Positions 24,421 through 34,876 are shown, numbered from the stretch's first letter. The stretch is 49,911 nucleotides of DNA from Alphaproteobacteria bacterium (GCA_013389115.1 JACADY010000069.1:1-49911), one strand, 5' to 3'. Numbers and translations are program-made. The notes: a model not told the origin generated them from the sequence alone.

Positions 24421-24448
24421 TATATAGCGTGAAGCCAATTGCGGGCAA
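24421..24448 (-). promoter_or_regulatory. Candidate promoter of the CinA-type gene
   Basis: Minus strand TTGCCC (24448-24443), 16-base spacer, TATATA (24426-24421). The predicted start lies only two to four bases before ATG 24411, leaving no room for a ribosome binding site. Confidence 0.5.
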
Positions 24449-24559
24449 AAGGGATTGCCGCTGTAAGGGAAGAGGCCCGTTAACAGGAGCGGGCCTAACC
24501 TTGAAAGGTCCGATCCTACCCTGCACTGTGCATGACGTTCTTTGAAGGCGAATGAGACG

Positions 24560-25381
24560 ATGACCTATACCGAAGCCGCATCGAGCGCGCCCCATTTTGC
24601 CGGCGCCGTGAAGCTTCATACCGAACAGGATTTCGAGGGCATGCGCCGGGCCGGTCGCCTGGCCGCCGAAACGCTGGATGCGCTGGCGCCCCTGGTAAAG
24701 CCGGGCGCCACGACCGCCGCGATCGACAGGTTCGTCTATGAGTTCATGGTCGAGCGCGGCGCCATGCCCGCGACCTTGAACTATCGCGGCTATCGTTACT
24801 CCTCGTGCACCTCGATCAACCACGTCGTGTGCCATGGCATGCCGGGGGACCGGGCATTGCGCGATGGCGACATCCTCAACATCGATGTGACGGTCCTGCT
24901 GGATGGCTGGCACGGCGATACGAGCCGCATGTTTCTCGTTGGCGATGTGTCCTTGAAGGCCCGCCGCCTTGTCGATGTGACCTATGAAGCGATGATGCGC
25001 GGCGTTGCCGAAATCCGGCCCGGCGCGACCCTTGGAGACATCGGACACGCGATTCAATCCTTTGCCGAAGCCAACCGGTTCTCGGTCGTGCGCGATTTTT
25101 GCGGCCATGGCCTCGGTCGCGTCTTCCACGATGCCCCCAATGTCGTCCACTATGGCAACAAGGGCCAAGGCATGGTGTTGCGCGAGGGCATGTTCTTCAC
25201 GGTTGAACCCATGATCAATGCCGGGCGGCATGACGTGAAAATCCTTTCCGACGGCTGGACGGCCGTCACCAAGGACAAGTCGCTCTCAGCGCAATTCGAG
25301 CATTCGGTCGGCGTCACGAAAGACGGGGTCGAGATCTTCACGCTATCCCCGGCGGGCCTGCACAAGCCGCCCTACGCGTGA
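24560..25381 (+). CDS. map: Type I methionine aminopeptidase
   Basis: A 273-residue cytoplasmic dimetal enzyme that removes the initiator methionine. The five metal ligands are visible: Asp109 (ILNIDV), Asp120 (HGDTSRM), His183 (GHGLGRVFH), Glu216 (TVEPMI) and Glu247 (QFEHSV); substrate-binding His92 lies in VCHGMPG. The N-terminus is about 15 residues longer than in E. coli MAP, as often in alphaproteobacteria. The frame begins at a TTG six codons earlier, but ATG 24560 with GAAGG upstream is better. The stop overlaps the GTG start of radC by four bases (GTGA). A weak promoter match, TTGAAA at 24501 with 17-base spacing, precedes it. Confidence 0.95.
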   Translation: MTYTEAASSAPHFAGAVKLHTEQDFEGMRRAGRLAAETLDALAPLVKPGATTAAIDRFVYEFMVERGAMPATLNYRGYRYSSCTSINHVVCHGMPGDRALRDGDILNIDVTVLLDGWHGDTSRMFLVGDVSLKARRLVDVTYEAMMRGVAEIRPGATLGDIGHAIQSFAEANRFSVVRDFCGHGLGRVFHDAPNVVHYGNKGQGMVLREGMFFTVEPMINAGRHDVKILSDGWTAVTKDKSLSAQFEHSVGVTKDGVEIFTLSPAGLHKPPYA

Positions 25382-26097
25382 GCAAGGGGCGCACCCCCCG
25401 CACGCAGCCGGGCATGCGGGAAGAGCCGCCGCATTATGCCGGCCACCGCGAACGCCTGCGCGCACGCTTCATCGAAGGCGGCGAGGATGCGGTTGCGGAC
25501 TATGAGCTGCTGGAGCTCATCCTCTTTCGTGCCATTCCCCGCATAGACGTTAAACCGCTCGCCAAGGCGCTCCTCCAGCGCTTTGGCAGTTTCTCCGAAG
25601 TGCTGAGCGCGCCGATGGAGCGGCTGCTGGAGATCGACGGCATGACGCAAGGCGCGGCCCGGGAGTTCAAGATCGTGCGCGCGGCCGCCCTCAAGCTCCA
25701 GCAGGTCCAGGTGCTGAACCGGCCGGTTCTCTCCTCCTGGAAGGCGCTCATCGGCTATTGCACGGCAGCGATGGCGCATGAGGTGAACGAGCAGTTCCGC
25801 GTGCTCTTCCTTGATCGCAAGAACATTCTCATCGCGGACGAGATTCAGCAGACGGGCACCGTCGACCACACGCCCGTCTATCCCCGTGAGATCGTCAAGC
25901 GCGCGCTCGAACTGGCGGCAAGCGCCATCATCCTCGTGCACAATCACCCCAGCGGCGATCCGACGCCCTCACGCGCCGATGTGGAAATGACCAAGGAGAT
26001 TGCCGCCGCCGCGCAATTCCTCAAGATCACTGTCCATGATCATCTCGTGATCGGTAAGCACGGCCACGCCAGCTTTCGCGCGCTTGGCCTATTGTGA
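25378..26097 (+). CDS. radC: RadC family protein
   Basis: A 239-residue protein. The N-terminal helix-hairpin-helix region (about 40-105, [25 protein letters not shown] ... LLEIDGM) is followed by a C-terminal MPN/JAMM domain with the metal motif [14 protein letters not shown] near 188-201. RadC was once linked to DNA repair; its enzymatic role is unsettled. It starts with GTG overlapping the map stop, so the pair is translationally coupled, an order I remember from other alphaproteobacteria. Its 3' end overlaps the convergent S9 peptidase gene by nine bases. Confidence 0.94.
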   Translation: MSKGRTPRTQPGMREEPPHYAGHRERLRARFIEGGEDAVADYELLELILFRAIPRIDVKPLAKALLQRFGSFSEVLSAPMERLLEIDGMTQGAAREFKIVRAAALKLQQVQVLNRPVLSSWKALIGYCTAAMAHEVNEQFRVLFLDRKNILIADEIQQTGTVDHTPVYPREIVKRALELAASAIILVHNHPSGDPTPSRADVEMTKEIAAAAQFLKITVHDHLVIGKHGHASFRALGLL

Positions 26098-28338
26098 GGC
26101 GGAGGGCGGACCTGCCGCCTCGACCTTTATCCCCGCCCGGTCGGCGATCCAGGCCATGATCTTGGCGCGTTCCTGCAGAAATCCGAGCCGGCCCGAATCC
26201 CCGCCGTGACCGGCATCCATCTCGGTCATGAAGAGGATGGGGTTCTTGCCCGTGTTGCGCTCACGCAGGCGAGCGACCCACTTCGCCGGCTCAAAATAGC
26301 CGACCTGGCTATCATTGAGGCCTGCGGTGACGAAGAGTGCTGGATAGGCCTTCGCCGAGACATTGTCGTAGGGCGAATAGGCGATCATCCACTCATAGTT
26401 TTCACGGATCTCCGGGTTGCCCCATTCCTCGTATTCGAATGTCGTGAGCGGGATCGTAGGATCCGACATTGTCGTAATCACATCGACGAACGGCACCTCG
26501 GCGATAACGCCGTTGAAGAGGTCGGGCCGCATGTTGACGACCCCGCCCATAAGCAGCCCACCCGCGCTGCCGCCACGCGCAAAGAGCCGCTTTGGATCGG
26601 CATAGCCCTTGGCGATGAGCACCTCGCCTGCGGCGATGAAATCCGTGAAGCTGTTGATCTTGTGCGCCATCCGGCCGTCGTCGTACCAACCCTGCCCGCG
26701 CTCGCGCCCGCCGCGAATATGGGCATAGGCGAGCACAAATCCGCGATCGGCAAGGCTGATCCAAGTGGCGCGGAAGTCGGGACTGTTGCTGATACCATAG
26801 GCGCCATAGCCCTGCAGCAGAGCGGGGTTTCCACCTGGCACGCGCATATCCTTGCGATAGATGAGGGTCACAGGAACAGGATCACCGTTATCGAGCGGCG
26901 CGACGATGCGCTCGACCGCGTAGAGTTCGGGCTTGAACCAGCGTTTGGCCGGGTCCTCCTTGAGGAGCGTCAGCGCACCTGTCATCACGTTGTAGTCATA
27001 GATCGCCGGCGGCGAAGCAGGCGCGGAGAAGCCAAAACGGACGGTCGGAAGGCTGGGGTCGACATTCACCGCGTCACCGAAATCGCCCATCGACATGACG
27101 CCGATCTCGGCAGGCCGGGGAACGTCAACCGCCGCGCCGGTGTCAAGGCGCACGATGTGCAGATAGGTATTGGCATCGTGCTCGGCGTCATAGGCGATGA
27201 AGCTGTCGAAAACCTGAAAGCCGCCGATATAGTGCCCCGGCGCCTCCGGCACGACGTCGCTCCACTGCGAGGGGCCGGGATTATCCTCGCCCGCCTTGAC
27301 GATGCGATAGTCGGGCGCGTTGAGATTGGTGAGGATATAGAAACTGGATCCCACATGATCGACGAAATAGCGAAGCCCGCCGACGCGCGGCGCGATGATC
27401 CGCAGCTCGCTGTCCGGCTTGTCGGCCGGCACGAAGCGCACTTCGGTTGATTGAAGATGCGTGCTGGAAATGAGGATGTATTTCTCCGACGTCGACGACC
27501 TCAAGCCCACGCTGTAGATATCATCGCGCTCTTCGAAGACGAGCACATCGCTTGCAGGATCGCCTCCGACAACGTGGCGCCAAACCTGATACTCGCGCAC
27601 CGTGACCGGGTCTGCCTTGACATAGAAGAGCGTCTTTCCATCCGCCGACCAGGCAAGGTCACTGGCGGCGCCTTTCACTGTGCTCTCGATGATCTTGCCC
27701 GTCGCAATCTCGGCAACAAAAATTGTGTGCAGGCGGCCGCCCGCGAAATCGACGGCATAGGCAACGCGCGAGCCGTCCGGACTGACGATCCAATTGTTGA
27801 GATTGAACTGCTCGTGCCCCTTGGCGAGCAGGGGCTCATCGAGCACGATCTCGGGCGCGGCCTCGAGCGTTCCCTTGCGGCGGGAGATGACGGGATAGTC
27901 GGCACCCTCCGCAAAATCCTCCGAATAGAAATAGCCTCCCTTGCGATAGGGAACGCTTCTCTCGGCATCATCGATCCGGTCCGCCATTTCCGCATAGAGC
28001 GCATCGACCTGCGGCTTCAAGGGCGCAAGCGCGGCCTCGGCATAGCCGTTCTCGGCTTCGAGATAGGCGATGACCTCGGGGTTCTTCTTGTCCTTGAGCC
28101 AGTAATAGGGGTCGCTGCGTTCGATCCCGTTGAGGGTCAGGGTATGCGGCTTCTGTGCCGCGACCGGGGCGGCCGGAAGGACTGGTCCGCCCGGAAGCGG
28201 CGTCGTCGGCTCTACCGCTGGGGCCTGAACGGCGACCTCTAGCGGAACCGCAGGCTCGGGCTGAAGGCGAATGAAAAGATAACCGCCGACTGCCACGGCC
28301 GCGGCGGCCACAGGCAGGATCCAAGCAAAACGCGCCAT
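26089..28338 (-). CDS. S9 family prolyl oligopeptidase, oligopeptidase B-like
   Basis: A 749-residue serine peptidase. Residues about 5-25 are a hydrophobic helix ([17 protein letters not shown]), so unlike cytoplasmic PtrB it is exported or membrane-anchored, followed by a Pro/Ala-rich linker to about 70. A seven-bladed propeller region (about 130-460) precedes the alpha/beta-hydrolase domain. The triad is Ser591 (GGSAGG), Asp676 (GLNDSQV) and His711 (DAGHGG). The family cleaves short peptides after basic or proline residues (established). The longer frame to 28410 would add 24 residues before the helix and is unlikely. No clear ribosome site is visible at 28338. Confidence 0.93.
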   Translation of the reverse strand: MARFAWILPVAAAAVAVGGYLFIRLQPEPAVPLEVAVQAPAVEPTTPLPGGPVLPAAPVAAQKPHTLTLNGIERSDPYYWLKDKKNPEVIAYLEAENGYAEAALAPLKPQVDALYAEMADRIDDAERSVPYRKGGYFYSEDFAEGADYPVISRRKGTLEAAPEIVLDEPLLAKGHEQFNLNNWIVSPDGSRVAYAVDFAGGRLHTIFVAEIATGKIIESTVKGAASDLAWSADGKTLFYVKADPVTVREYQVWRHVVGGDPASDVLVFEERDDIYSVGLRSSTSEKYILISSTHLQSTEVRFVPADKPDSELRIIAPRVGGLRYFVDHVGSSFYILTNLNAPDYRIVKAGEDNPGPSQWSDVVPEAPGHYIGGFQVFDSFIAYDAEHDANTYLHIVRLDTGAAVDVPRPAEIGVMSMGDFGDAVNVDPSLPTVRFGFSAPASPPAIYDYNVMTGALTLLKEDPAKRWFKPELYAVERIVAPLDNGDPVPVTLIYRKDMRVPGGNPALLQGYGAYGISNSPDFRATWISLADRGFVLAYAHIRGGRERGQGWYDDGRMAHKINSFTDFIAAGEVLIAKGYADPKRLFARGGSAGGLLMGGVVNMRPDLFNGVIAEVPFVDVITTMSDPTIPLTTFEYEEWGNPEIRENYEWMIAYSPYDNVSAKAYPALFVTAGLNDSQVGYFEPAKWVARLRERNTGKNPILFMTEMDAGHGGDSGRLGFLQERAKIMAWIADRAGIKVEAAGPPSASQ

Positions 28339-28482
28339 GCAAGAAGACCCGGGGTTCGAAGGATGAAGGCCAAGAGGAGAGCCCGTTTCCCGGCGTGAGG
28401 CAAGCCTCAATGCCTGTCGCTTGACCCCTTGCGCGCAATCCTCTAACGGCGGATCGAAAGGTCACATGAGGTCACGAGAATC

Positions 28483-29790
28483 ATGATCCCCCGCTATTCG
28501 CGCGCCGAGATGGTGCGCATCTGGGACCCTGAGACAAAGTTCCGGATCTGGTTCGAGATCGAGGTCCATGCGGCCGCCGCGATGGCAAGGCTCGGCCTCA
28601 TTCCGCGCGAGGAATCCTCGTTCACAAAGCTCCTCTCGGCGCCCTTCCCCATCGATGTCGCCGCCATCGACGCCAGCGAGCGCGAGGTAAAGCACGACGT
28701 GATCGCCTTCCTCACCTATGTGGAGCGGCACTTCGGTCCTGACGCTCAGTTCCTGCACCAGGGCATGACCTCCTCTGATGTGCTCGACACCTGCCTGTCG
28801 GTTCAGCTTGCCCGCGCGGCAGACCTTCTCCTTGCCGACATCGACCGCCTGCTCGTTGTGCTCAAGCGACGCGCCTTCGAGCACAAGCTCACCCCCACGA
28901 TGGGGCGAAGCCATGGCATCCACGCCGAACCGACGACCTTTGGGGTCAAGCTCGCGACGTTTTATGCCGAATTCTCCCGCAACCGCGAACGCCTTGCCGC
29001 TGCGCGCAAGGATGTCGCCACCTGTGCGATTTCGGGCGCTGTCGGCACATTCGCCAACATTGATCCCCGCGTGGAAGCCGCTGTTGCCGAGAAACTGGGA
29101 CTTCTGCCCGAGCCTGTCTCGACCCAGGTGATCCCACGGGACCGGCACGCCATGTTCTTTGCAACGCTCGGCGTCATCGCCAGCTCCGTCGAGCGCCTGG
29201 CCACGGAGATCCGCCACCTGCAACGCACAGAGGTTTTGGAGGCCGAGGAATACTTCTCTGAAGGGCAAAAGGGCTCATCCGCCATGCCCCATAAGCGCAA
29301 TCCCGTCCTCTCGGAAAACCTGACCGGCCTTGCCCGCATGGTTCGCGCCTATGTCGGCCCCGCGCTAGAGAACGTTGCGCTCTGGCATGAGCGAGACATC
29401 AGCCATTCGAGTGTCGAGCGCATGATCGGACCCGACGCGACCGTGACGCTCGACTTCGCGCTCGACCGGCTGGCGGGCGTCGTGGACAGGCTGATCGTCT
29501 ACCCGGAGCGCATGCTGAAGAATCTGAACGCCCTGGGTGGCCTCATCCATTCCCAGCGTGTGCTCCTTGCCCTTACCGAGGCGGGCGTGCCCCGCGATGC
29601 GGCCTATCGCCTTGTGCAGCGCAACGCCATGCCGGTGTGGCAGCAGGGCGGTGACTTCCTGGCGCTCTTGAAGGCGGACCCGGAGGTGACGCGGCACATA
29701 AGCCCTGACCGTCTCGAAGCCTTGTTCGATTTGGGCTATCACCTCGCGGCAGTCGACACGATCTTTGCGCGCGTGTTTGGGACGGCGTAG
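28483..29790 (+). CDS. purB: Adenylosuccinate lyase
   Basis: A 435-residue cytoplasmic tetrameric enzyme of the fumarase/aspartase superfamily. It splits SAICAR to AICAR and adenylosuccinate to AMP, each releasing fumarate. QGMTSSDVLDT and GRSHG contain active-site Ser/Asp and His residues, and the flexible loop signature GSSAMPHKRNP lies near 266-276; HERDISHSSVER follows. The length is typical of the short bacterial form. It opens the purine cluster here but is separated from purC by chrA and the DUF1476 gene. Confidence 0.97.
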   Translation: MIPRYSRAEMVRIWDPETKFRIWFEIEVHAAAAMARLGLIPREESSFTKLLSAPFPIDVAAIDASEREVKHDVIAFLTYVERHFGPDAQFLHQGMTSSDVLDTCLSVQLARAADLLLADIDRLLVVLKRRAFEHKLTPTMGRSHGIHAEPTTFGVKLATFYAEFSRNRERLAAARKDVATCAISGAVGTFANIDPRVEAAVAEKLGLLPEPVSTQVIPRDRHAMFFATLGVIASSVERLATEIRHLQRTEVLEAEEYFSEGQKGSSAMPHKRNPVLSENLTGLARMVRAYVGPALENVALWHERDISHSSVERMIGPDATVTLDFALDRLAGVVDRLIVYPERMLKNLNALGGLIHSQRVLLALTEAGVPRDAAYRLVQRNAMPVWQQGGDFLALLKADPEVTRHISPDRLEALFDLGYHLAAVDTIFARVFGTA

Positions 29791-29819
29791 CGGCGCAAGC
29801 AACGACAGAGGCAGGATAG

Positions 29820-31187
29820 ATGGGGCATGAGCCGTCGGCGGCAGCGGATGAACGCGTGCCATTTTCAGAGTTGCTGGCACTCTGGGGAAAGGTCGGCCTC
29901 ATCGGATTTGGCGGCCCCGCGGGCCAGATCGCGCTGATGCACCGCCTCGTGGTGGAGCAAAAGCGCTGGCTCGGCGAAGCACGGTTCTTGAGCGCCCTTA
30001 ACTATTGCATGTTGCTCCCAGGTCCCGAGGCCCAGCAGCTCGCAACCTATATTGGCTGGCTCATGCACGGAGTTCGCGGTGGCATCGCGGCCGGCCTGCT
30101 CTTCATCCTGCCTGGCTCCCTCGTCATGCTGGGCCTCAGCGTGCTCTATGTCGCGTTCGGCGAATTGCCCGTGATCCAGGCCGTCTTTTTCGGCATCAAG
30201 GCGGCGGTACTCGCGATCGTGCTCGAAGCAGTGGAGCGCATCGCGCGCCGGGCCTTGAAATCAAGCCTCCTCATCGCGCTCGCCGCAGCCGCCTTTGTGG
30301 CGATCTTCTTCTTCGCGGTGCCCTTCCCGCTCGTCGTCCTCAGCGCTGGCCTCATTGGTTTCTTTTCGGTGAGGAACGGTGCCGCCAATGGCAATCAGAC
30401 CGCAGCCGGCGACCATGACGGCCTGATCGACCGGCTGCTTGATCGGGGTGAGCTTTCGCACACGCGGCCCAATCCCGCGCGCTCGCTTCTCGCGATCGGG
30501 TTCTGGTCCGCTCTTTGGCTCGCGCCGGTCGGCATCCTTTCGATCTGGCTGGGGCCGGAGGCGACCTTCACGAAAATTGCCACCTTCTTTGCCACCATGG
30601 CCATCGTCACCTTTGGCGGCGCGTATGCCGTCCTTGCCTATGTGGCGCAGGAGGCGGTCGCAACCTATGGCTGGCTCTCGGCGGATGAGATGCTGAAGGG
30701 CCTCGCTTTGGCCGAAACGACGCCGGGTCCACTGATCTTGGTGCTCGAGTTCGTCGGCTTCCTGGCCGCCTATCGCGATCCCGGCATCTTGAACCCCTAT
30801 GTCGCAGGCGTCCTGGGGGCGGCGCTCACGTTGTGGGTGACCTTTGCCCCCTCCTTCATATGGATCCTCGCCGGCGCCCCCTATGCCGAGGCACTGCGTC
30901 GCAACCCAAAGCTCGCAGGCGCGCTCAGCGCGATCACGGCAGCAGTCGTAGGCGTCATCTTGAACCTGGCCATCTGGTTTGCGCTGAATGTTGTCTTCGC
31001 CCGGGTCGGCGAGACAACATTCGGCCCCTTGCGCCTCTATCAGCCCGAATGGATGACCTTTGACCCGCTCGCGGCCGCCCTTGCGGCCCTTGCCCTTCTC
31101 CTGCTTTTAAGGGCAAGGCTTGGCATGCTGACCGTCCTTGCCCTGATGGCCGCGGCAGGTGTGGGGGTTTGGCAGGCGGGGCTCTAA
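29820..31187 (+). CDS. chrA: Chromate transporter, two-domain ChrA type
   Basis: A 455-residue inner-membrane protein with about ten helices in two homologous halves (long-chain ChrA). Each half opens with the family motif: LLALWGKVGLIGFGGPAGQI (about 20-39) and FATMAIVTFGGAYAVLAYV (about 259-277). PGPEAQQLATYIGW in the first half and TTPGPLILVLEFVGF in the second are the paired PGP motifs. Family members export chromate by proton-coupled transport. It begins 29 bases after purB and may share its transcript. Its stop overlaps the convergent DUF1476 gene by four bases. Confidence 0.93.
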   Translation: MGHEPSAAADERVPFSELLALWGKVGLIGFGGPAGQIALMHRLVVEQKRWLGEARFLSALNYCMLLPGPEAQQLATYIGWLMHGVRGGIAAGLLFILPGSLVMLGLSVLYVAFGELPVIQAVFFGIKAAVLAIVLEAVERIARRALKSSLLIALAAAAFVAIFFFAVPFPLVVLSAGLIGFFSVRNGAANGNQTAAGDHDGLIDRLLDRGELSHTRPNPARSLLAIGFWSALWLAPVGILSIWLGPEATFTKIATFFATMAIVTFGGAYAVLAYVAQEAVATYGWLSADEMLKGLALAETTPGPLILVLEFVGFLAAYRDPGILNPYVAGVLGAALTLWVTFAPSFIWILAGAPYAEALRRNPKLAGALSAITAAVVGVILNLAIWFALNVVFARVGETTFGPLRLYQPEWMTFDPLAAALAALALLLLLRARLGMLTVLALMAAAGVGVWQAGL

Positions 31188-31507
31188 TTCCCCGCCTTGA
31201 TCTGATCGAGCGCGGTTTGCATCTGCTCTTCGATTTCGCGCCGGATCTGATGGTCCGAGAGCGCGACGCCCCTGGCATCGAAATCCTGGCGCAGCTTGCG
31301 GAAGAGATCCTCGTCGCCCACTTCCTCGAGGTCGGCCTTGATCACCTCCCTGGCATAGGCTTCGGCTGCCTCCCCCGTGATCCCCATTTTTTCCGCCGCC
31401 CAAAGCCCCAGCAGCTTGTTCCGACGTGCCGTCGCTTTGAATTTCATTTCAGCGTCGAGCGCGAATTTTGATTCTGCACCCTGGCGCCGTTTGTCGAACT
31501 CAGACAT
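31184..31507 (-). CDS. DUF1476 protein, F1-ATPase inhibitor zeta subunit family
   Basis: A 107-residue, charged, all-helical protein. FDKRRQGAESKFALDAEMKFKATARRNKLLGLWAAEKMG is the diagnostic N-terminal half and EEVGDEDLFRKLRQDF the C-terminal half of DUF1476. In Paracoccus denitrificans the zeta subunit of this family inserts its N-terminus into F1 and blocks ATP hydrolysis, so the product is probably a cytoplasmic brake on reverse ATP synthase activity. The family is almost confined to alphaproteobacteria, where it commonly sits beside purine genes (from memory), as here. Confidence 0.93.
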   Translation of the reverse strand: MSEFDKRRQGAESKFALDAEMKFKATARRNKLLGLWAAEKMGITGEAAEAYAREVIKADLEEVGDEDLFRKLRQDFDARGVALSDHQIRREIEEQMQTALDQIKAGN

Positions 31508-31711
31508 GCCGGTAACTCCTTGGAAAATCGGCGTCTTTCATGTGGAGACCCTTGCCTATCGCGTCAAGGGCCGAAAAGATAGCACAGTCCGACCGTGCCA
31601 ATCTGCGGCCGAATTGTACACGCGAGCCCCTTCCGCTAAGTTGCGAATTGCCGCCGGACCCGAATCCCCAAGCTCGGGCCGATGTGCGGCGATTCATACT
31701 GGTGATCAAAT

Positions 31712-32476
31712 ATGAAACCCCGACGGCTTGTGTACGAGGGAAAGGCCAAAATTCTCTATGAGGGGCCTGAGCCCGGTACGCTGGTGCAATATTTCAAGGA
31801 TGACACGACAGCGTTCGATGCCACCAAAAAGGCCGTGCTTGAGGGCAAGGGCGTCCTCAACAACCGCATCAGCGAATTTGTGATGTCGCGCTTGAGCGAG
31901 ATCGGTGTCCCGACTCACTTCATTCGCCGCCTCAACATGCGCGAGCAACTCATTAAGGAAGTGGAGATAATTCCGCTTGAGGTTGTCGTGCGCAACGTCG
32001 CCGCCGGCTCGCTGTCAAAGCGCTTGGGCATCGAGGAGGGAACCCCCCTCCCCCGCTCCATGATTGAGTTCTATTACAAGAACGATGCCCTGCACGATCC
32101 GCTTGTGACCGAGGAACACATCACCGGCTTCAACTGGGCCTCTCCACAGGAGATCGACGACATCGTCGCGTTGGCCATCCGCATCAACGATTTTCTCTCA
32201 GGGCTTTTCCTTGGTATCGGCATCAAGCTCGTCGATTTCAAAGTGGAATTTGGCCGCCTTTGGGAGAACGAATTCATGCGTGTCGTCCTTGCCGATGAGA
32301 TCAGCCCCGATTCTTGCCGCCTTTGGGACACGAAGACGGGCGAGAAGATGGACAAGGACCGATTCCGCCGCGATCTGGGCGGTGTCACCGAAGCCTATGC
32401 CGAGGTGGCGCGCCGCCTGGGCATCCTCAATGATCAGACCAGCGGTGACCGGAAAGGACCCGTGCTCGTCAAATGA
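31712..32476 (+). CDS. purC: Phosphoribosylaminoimidazole-succinocarboxamide synthase
   Basis: A 254-residue enzyme that joins aspartate to CAIR with ATP, making [17 protein letters not shown] opens the ATP-grasp-like N-terminal domain, [14 protein letters not shown] is the classical PurC signature, and [10 protein letters not shown] and [14 protein letters not shown] hold the metal/nucleotide and substrate residues. It is the bacterial single-domain form. It starts the purC-purS-VOC-purQ run, and its stop overlaps the purS start as ATGA. Confidence 0.97.
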   Translation: MKPRRLVYEGKAKILYEGPEPGTLVQYFKDDTTAFDATKKAVLEGKGVLNNRISEFVMSRLSEIGVPTHFIRRLNMREQLIKEVEIIPLEVVVRNVAAGSLSKRLGIEEGTPLPRSMIEFYYKNDALHDPLVTEEHITGFNWASPQEIDDIVALAIRINDFLSGLFLGIGIKLVDFKVEFGRLWENEFMRVVLADEISPDSCRLWDTKTGEKMDKDRFRRDLGGVTEAYAEVARRLGILNDQTSGDRKGPVLVK

Positions 32477-32715
32477 AAGCGCTCGTGCATATCACTTTGA
32501 AGAAAGGCGTCCTTGATCCGCAAGGCAAGGCCATTGGCCATGCGCTGCTCGGCCTCGGCTTCCCGAGCGTGGGCGATGTCCGCCAAGGCAAATTCATCGA
32601 GATTGAGCTGGCCGAAACCGACGAGTCCCGGGCCCGCGACGCGGTGAAGCAGATGTGCGAGAGGCTGCTCGCCAACACGGTCATTGAGAATTACGCCATC
32701 GAATTGAGGCCGTGA
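32473..32715 (+). CDS. purS: Phosphoribosylformylglycinamidine synthase subunit PurS
   Basis: An 80-residue protein needed to assemble PurL with PurQ in organisms with small-type Pur[24 protein letters not shown] and [17 protein letters not shown] are the family signatures. It starts at an ATGA overlap with purC and ends overlapping the VOC gene start (TGATG). Confidence 0.96.
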   Translation: MKALVHITLKKGVLDPQGKAIGHALLGLGFPSVGDVRQGKFIEIELAETDESRARDAVKQMCERLLANTVIENYAIELRP

Positions 32716-33095
32716 TGCGGCTAAATCAGGTGACGCTTCCCAGCCGTGATATCGCCCGCGCGAAGGCGTTCTATCTCACGCTCGGCCTGAAGCTCGTGGT
32801 CGATGCCCCGCCGCACTATGTGCGTTTCGCGCTGCCGGAAGGGGACTCCACCCTCTCGCTGCATCTGTGCGAGGAAGACCCCAACAATGCTTGGCCGATG
32901 GTCTATTTCGAATGCGACGATCTGGACGCCCGTGTCAGCGCGCTCAAGGCGAAGGGTATCCAATTTCATCTGGACCCCACCGATCAGGAATGGTTGTGGC
33001 GCGAGGCACGTCTGCGCGATCCCGACGGCAATGCGCTATGCCTCTTCCGCGCGGGCGAGAACCGCCTGAACCCGCCCTGGGCCGTGAAGGAGTAA
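32715..33095 (+). CDS. VOC (glyoxalase/bleomycin-resistance) family protein
   Basis: A 126-residue vicinal-oxygen-chelate fold protein. The first beta-alpha-beta-beta-beta module ([26 protein letters not shown]) and the second ([24 protein letters not shown] ... [12 protein letters not shown]) are both present. The usual first metal histidine position reads Gln (NQVTL), so metal-dependent catalysis is uncertain; His and Glu-like positions in the second module are only partly kept. Translation is coupled to purS (TGATG overlap; GTG 32712 is an alternative start) and purQ follows after seven bases. A VOC gene inside a purS-purQ unit is not part of the purine pathway as known; substrate unknown. 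Confidence 0.85.
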   Translation: MRLNQVTLPSRDIARAKAFYLTLGLKLVVDAPPHYVRFALPEGDSTLSLHLCEEDPNNAWPMVYFECDDLDARVSALKAKGIQFHLDPTDQEWLWREARLRDPDGNALCLFRAGENRLNPPWAVKE

Positions 33096-33102
33096 GACCG
33101 CG

Positions 33103-33756
33103 ATGAACTCTGCCGTCATCGTCTTTCCAGCCTCCAATTGTGATCGCGACGCTGCGGACGCGCTCGCCAAGGTCACAGGAAAGCCGTCTCGCATGGTCTG
33201 GCACGGCGATGCCAGCGTGCCTGACGACATCGACTTGATCGTTCTGCCGGGCGGCTTTTCCTACGGCGACTATTTGCGGACAGGCGCCATGGCCGCACAT
33301 TCGCCCATTATGAAGGATGTGGTGCGCCGTGCGAAGGCCGGCACGCCAGTATTGGGCATCTGCAACGGCTTTCAGATCCTCTGCGAGGCGGGCTTGCTTC
33401 CAGGCGTCCTGATGCGCAACGCCAATCTCAAATTCGTCTGCCGCCCCGTCCCCCTCGTCGTGGAGGAAACGCAGTCGATGTACACCCGCAACTATGCCAA
33501 GGGCGAGGCGATCACCGTACCCGTCGCCCATGGTGAGGGCAATTATTTCGCCGATGAAGAGACACTGGATCAGCTCGAAGGCGAAGGGCGCGTCGCATTC
33601 CGCTATGTCGACAATCCCAATGGCTCGGCGCGCAACATTGCCGGCATTCTCTCGGAGAACCGGAGGATCCTGGGGCTCATGCCGCATCCCGAGCGCGTTT
33701 GCGATCCGCTCACGGGCGGAACAGACGGCAAACGTCTTTTCGAAGCGCTGCTGTAA
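33103..33756 (+). CDS. purQ: Phosphoribosylformylglycinamidine synthase subunit PurQ
   Basis: A 217-residue class I glutamine amidotransferase that passes ammonia to PurL. The nucleophile Cys87 lies in GICNGFQ, and His195 and Glu197 in [23 protein letters not shown] is the oxyanion region. The complete PurS/PurQ/PurL set is encoded in the window, but purL is separated from purQ by an oppositely oriented sulfotransferase gene. Confidence 0.97.
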   Translation: MNSAVIVFPASNCDRDAADALAKVTGKPSRMVWHGDASVPDDIDLIVLPGGFSYGDYLRTGAMAAHSPIMKDVVRRAKAGTPVLGICNGFQILCEAGLLPGVLMRNANLKFVCRPVPLVVEETQSMYTRNYAKGEAITVPVAHGEGNYFADEETLDQLEGEGRVAFRYVDNPNGSARNIAGILSENRRILGLMPHPERVCDPLTGGTDGKRLFEALL

Positions 33757-33781
33757 GTAAGTGCTCTAACGCCCTGTCATC

Positions 33782-34840
33782 TCAAAACAATGAGAGGGCC
33801 GACCCATCCCGCGCGGGGAGCCGGGCTATCGCCTCTCTCTGCCGGATAAGCTGACGACGCTTGTTGAGCGATTTCCTGATGAGTGCCGCAACGCGAAGCG
33901 AGAGCATTTCGAACTTCCCTGCCACCGGCGCATCGCTCCGCGCAATCCGTTCATAGCCGACCAACGACAGGAAGTCGCCGGCCGCGTGCTCGAACAGCTC
34001 GATTTCGCGCGGGCTCAGGCTCTGCCGCCATTGCTCGGATTGGGCGGCCAAAATCTGCTTACCGACCTGCTGATGCTGCTTGCCGAGATAAGCCGGCTTT
34101 TTCAGCGCGTCGGCGAAAAGCATTTCCGCGCAAAAGGTAAGGCCCGTGAATTCACAAATGCGGTGCAGGACGGCGGCCGGATTACGGGTCAATTCCTCAT
34201 AGCGGACAAGGAGCACGCGGTCCGGAAAGCGCCGCTCCGCCGCCAGCCCGATGGCCACATCGTGCAGCCACCACTCGGCCGCATCGACGATCATGTTCGG
34301 CCCCCAATCGAGCGGGAGCACGGACGCCGCGACGCCGCGCCCATCGCGCAGCAGATGGACAAACCGCGCATTGGGAAACATGGCGATGAGCGAGTTGATG
34401 TGACGAAGATTGTCGGGCGAATGATCAACCCACACCTCCCACCCTTCTCGTCCAACGCCCGCGGCATACTGGTCAACGACATCGAGTGTCAAAAGCGCCG
34501 CTGCCTGCGCGGGGCGATCGGGCAATGCCCCGGGATCATCGAAGCGATAGGCGGGATCGAACTCCCACAGGGCCTTGAAACGCAGGTCGCGGAAGACCCG
34601 TTGAAAGACTTGGCGCACACGCTCGCGCTCGCCTTCAAGTCTCAAGAGATTGAAGAGTTTCGTTTTAAACTGAGATTCATTCGTGACGAGCGCGTGGGAT
34701 GCAGAACCAAGGGCACTGCCCAGCATCGTGGTGCCACTTCGCCCGCACCCCCCAATAAAGACGTGAACATTGTTCACGCGATCGGACAACCTATGCGCGT
34801 CGAGCGCCCATCGAGTGGCGACTTCCAAGCGATGCCCCAT
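33782..34840 (-). CDS. Sulfotransferase family protein
   Basis: A 352-residue PAPS-dependent sulfotransferase-like protein. VFIGGCGRSGTTMLGSAL near residue 28 is the 5'-phosphosulfate loop, FVHLLRDGRGVAAS near 165 the 3'-phosphate-binding strand with Arg/Ser, and VLLVRYEELTRNP the helix that follows in the fold. The C-terminal 60 residues are basic and helical. It probably sulfates a carbohydrate, lipid or small hydroxylated compound; the acceptor is unknown. It sits on the minus strand between purQ and purL, interrupting an otherwise purine-only order, and looks like an accessory insertion. Confidence 0.87.
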   Translation of the reverse strand: MGHRLEVATRWALDAHRLSDRVNNVHVFIGGCGRSGTTMLGSALGSASHALVTNESQFKTKLFNLLRLEGERERVRQVFQRVFRDLRFKALWEFDPAYRFDDPGALPDRPAQAAALLTLDVVDQYAAGVGREGWEVWVDHSPDNLRHINSLIAMFPNARFVHLLRDGRGVAASVLPLDWGPNMIVDAAEWWLHDVAIGLAAERRFPDRVLLVRYEELTRNPAAVLHRICEFTGLTFCAEMLFADALKKPAYLGKQHQQVGKQILAAQSEQWRQSLSPREIELFEHAAGDFLSLVGYERIARSDAPVAGKFEMLSLRVAALIRKSLNKRRQLIRQREAIARLPARDGSALSLF

Positions 34841-34876
34841 CGATTTCCAAAATCAACAGTCCTGCTAGTATCCCGA

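Noticed and set aside
26206-27450. A 414-residue plus-strand frame opposite the S9 peptidase
   Set aside because: Antisense shadow; the minus-strand frame has a complete catalytic triad and propeller.
28411-28482. Purine riboswitch before purB (and before purC)
   Set aside because: No conserved purine aptamer loops or paired stems were found in either leader.
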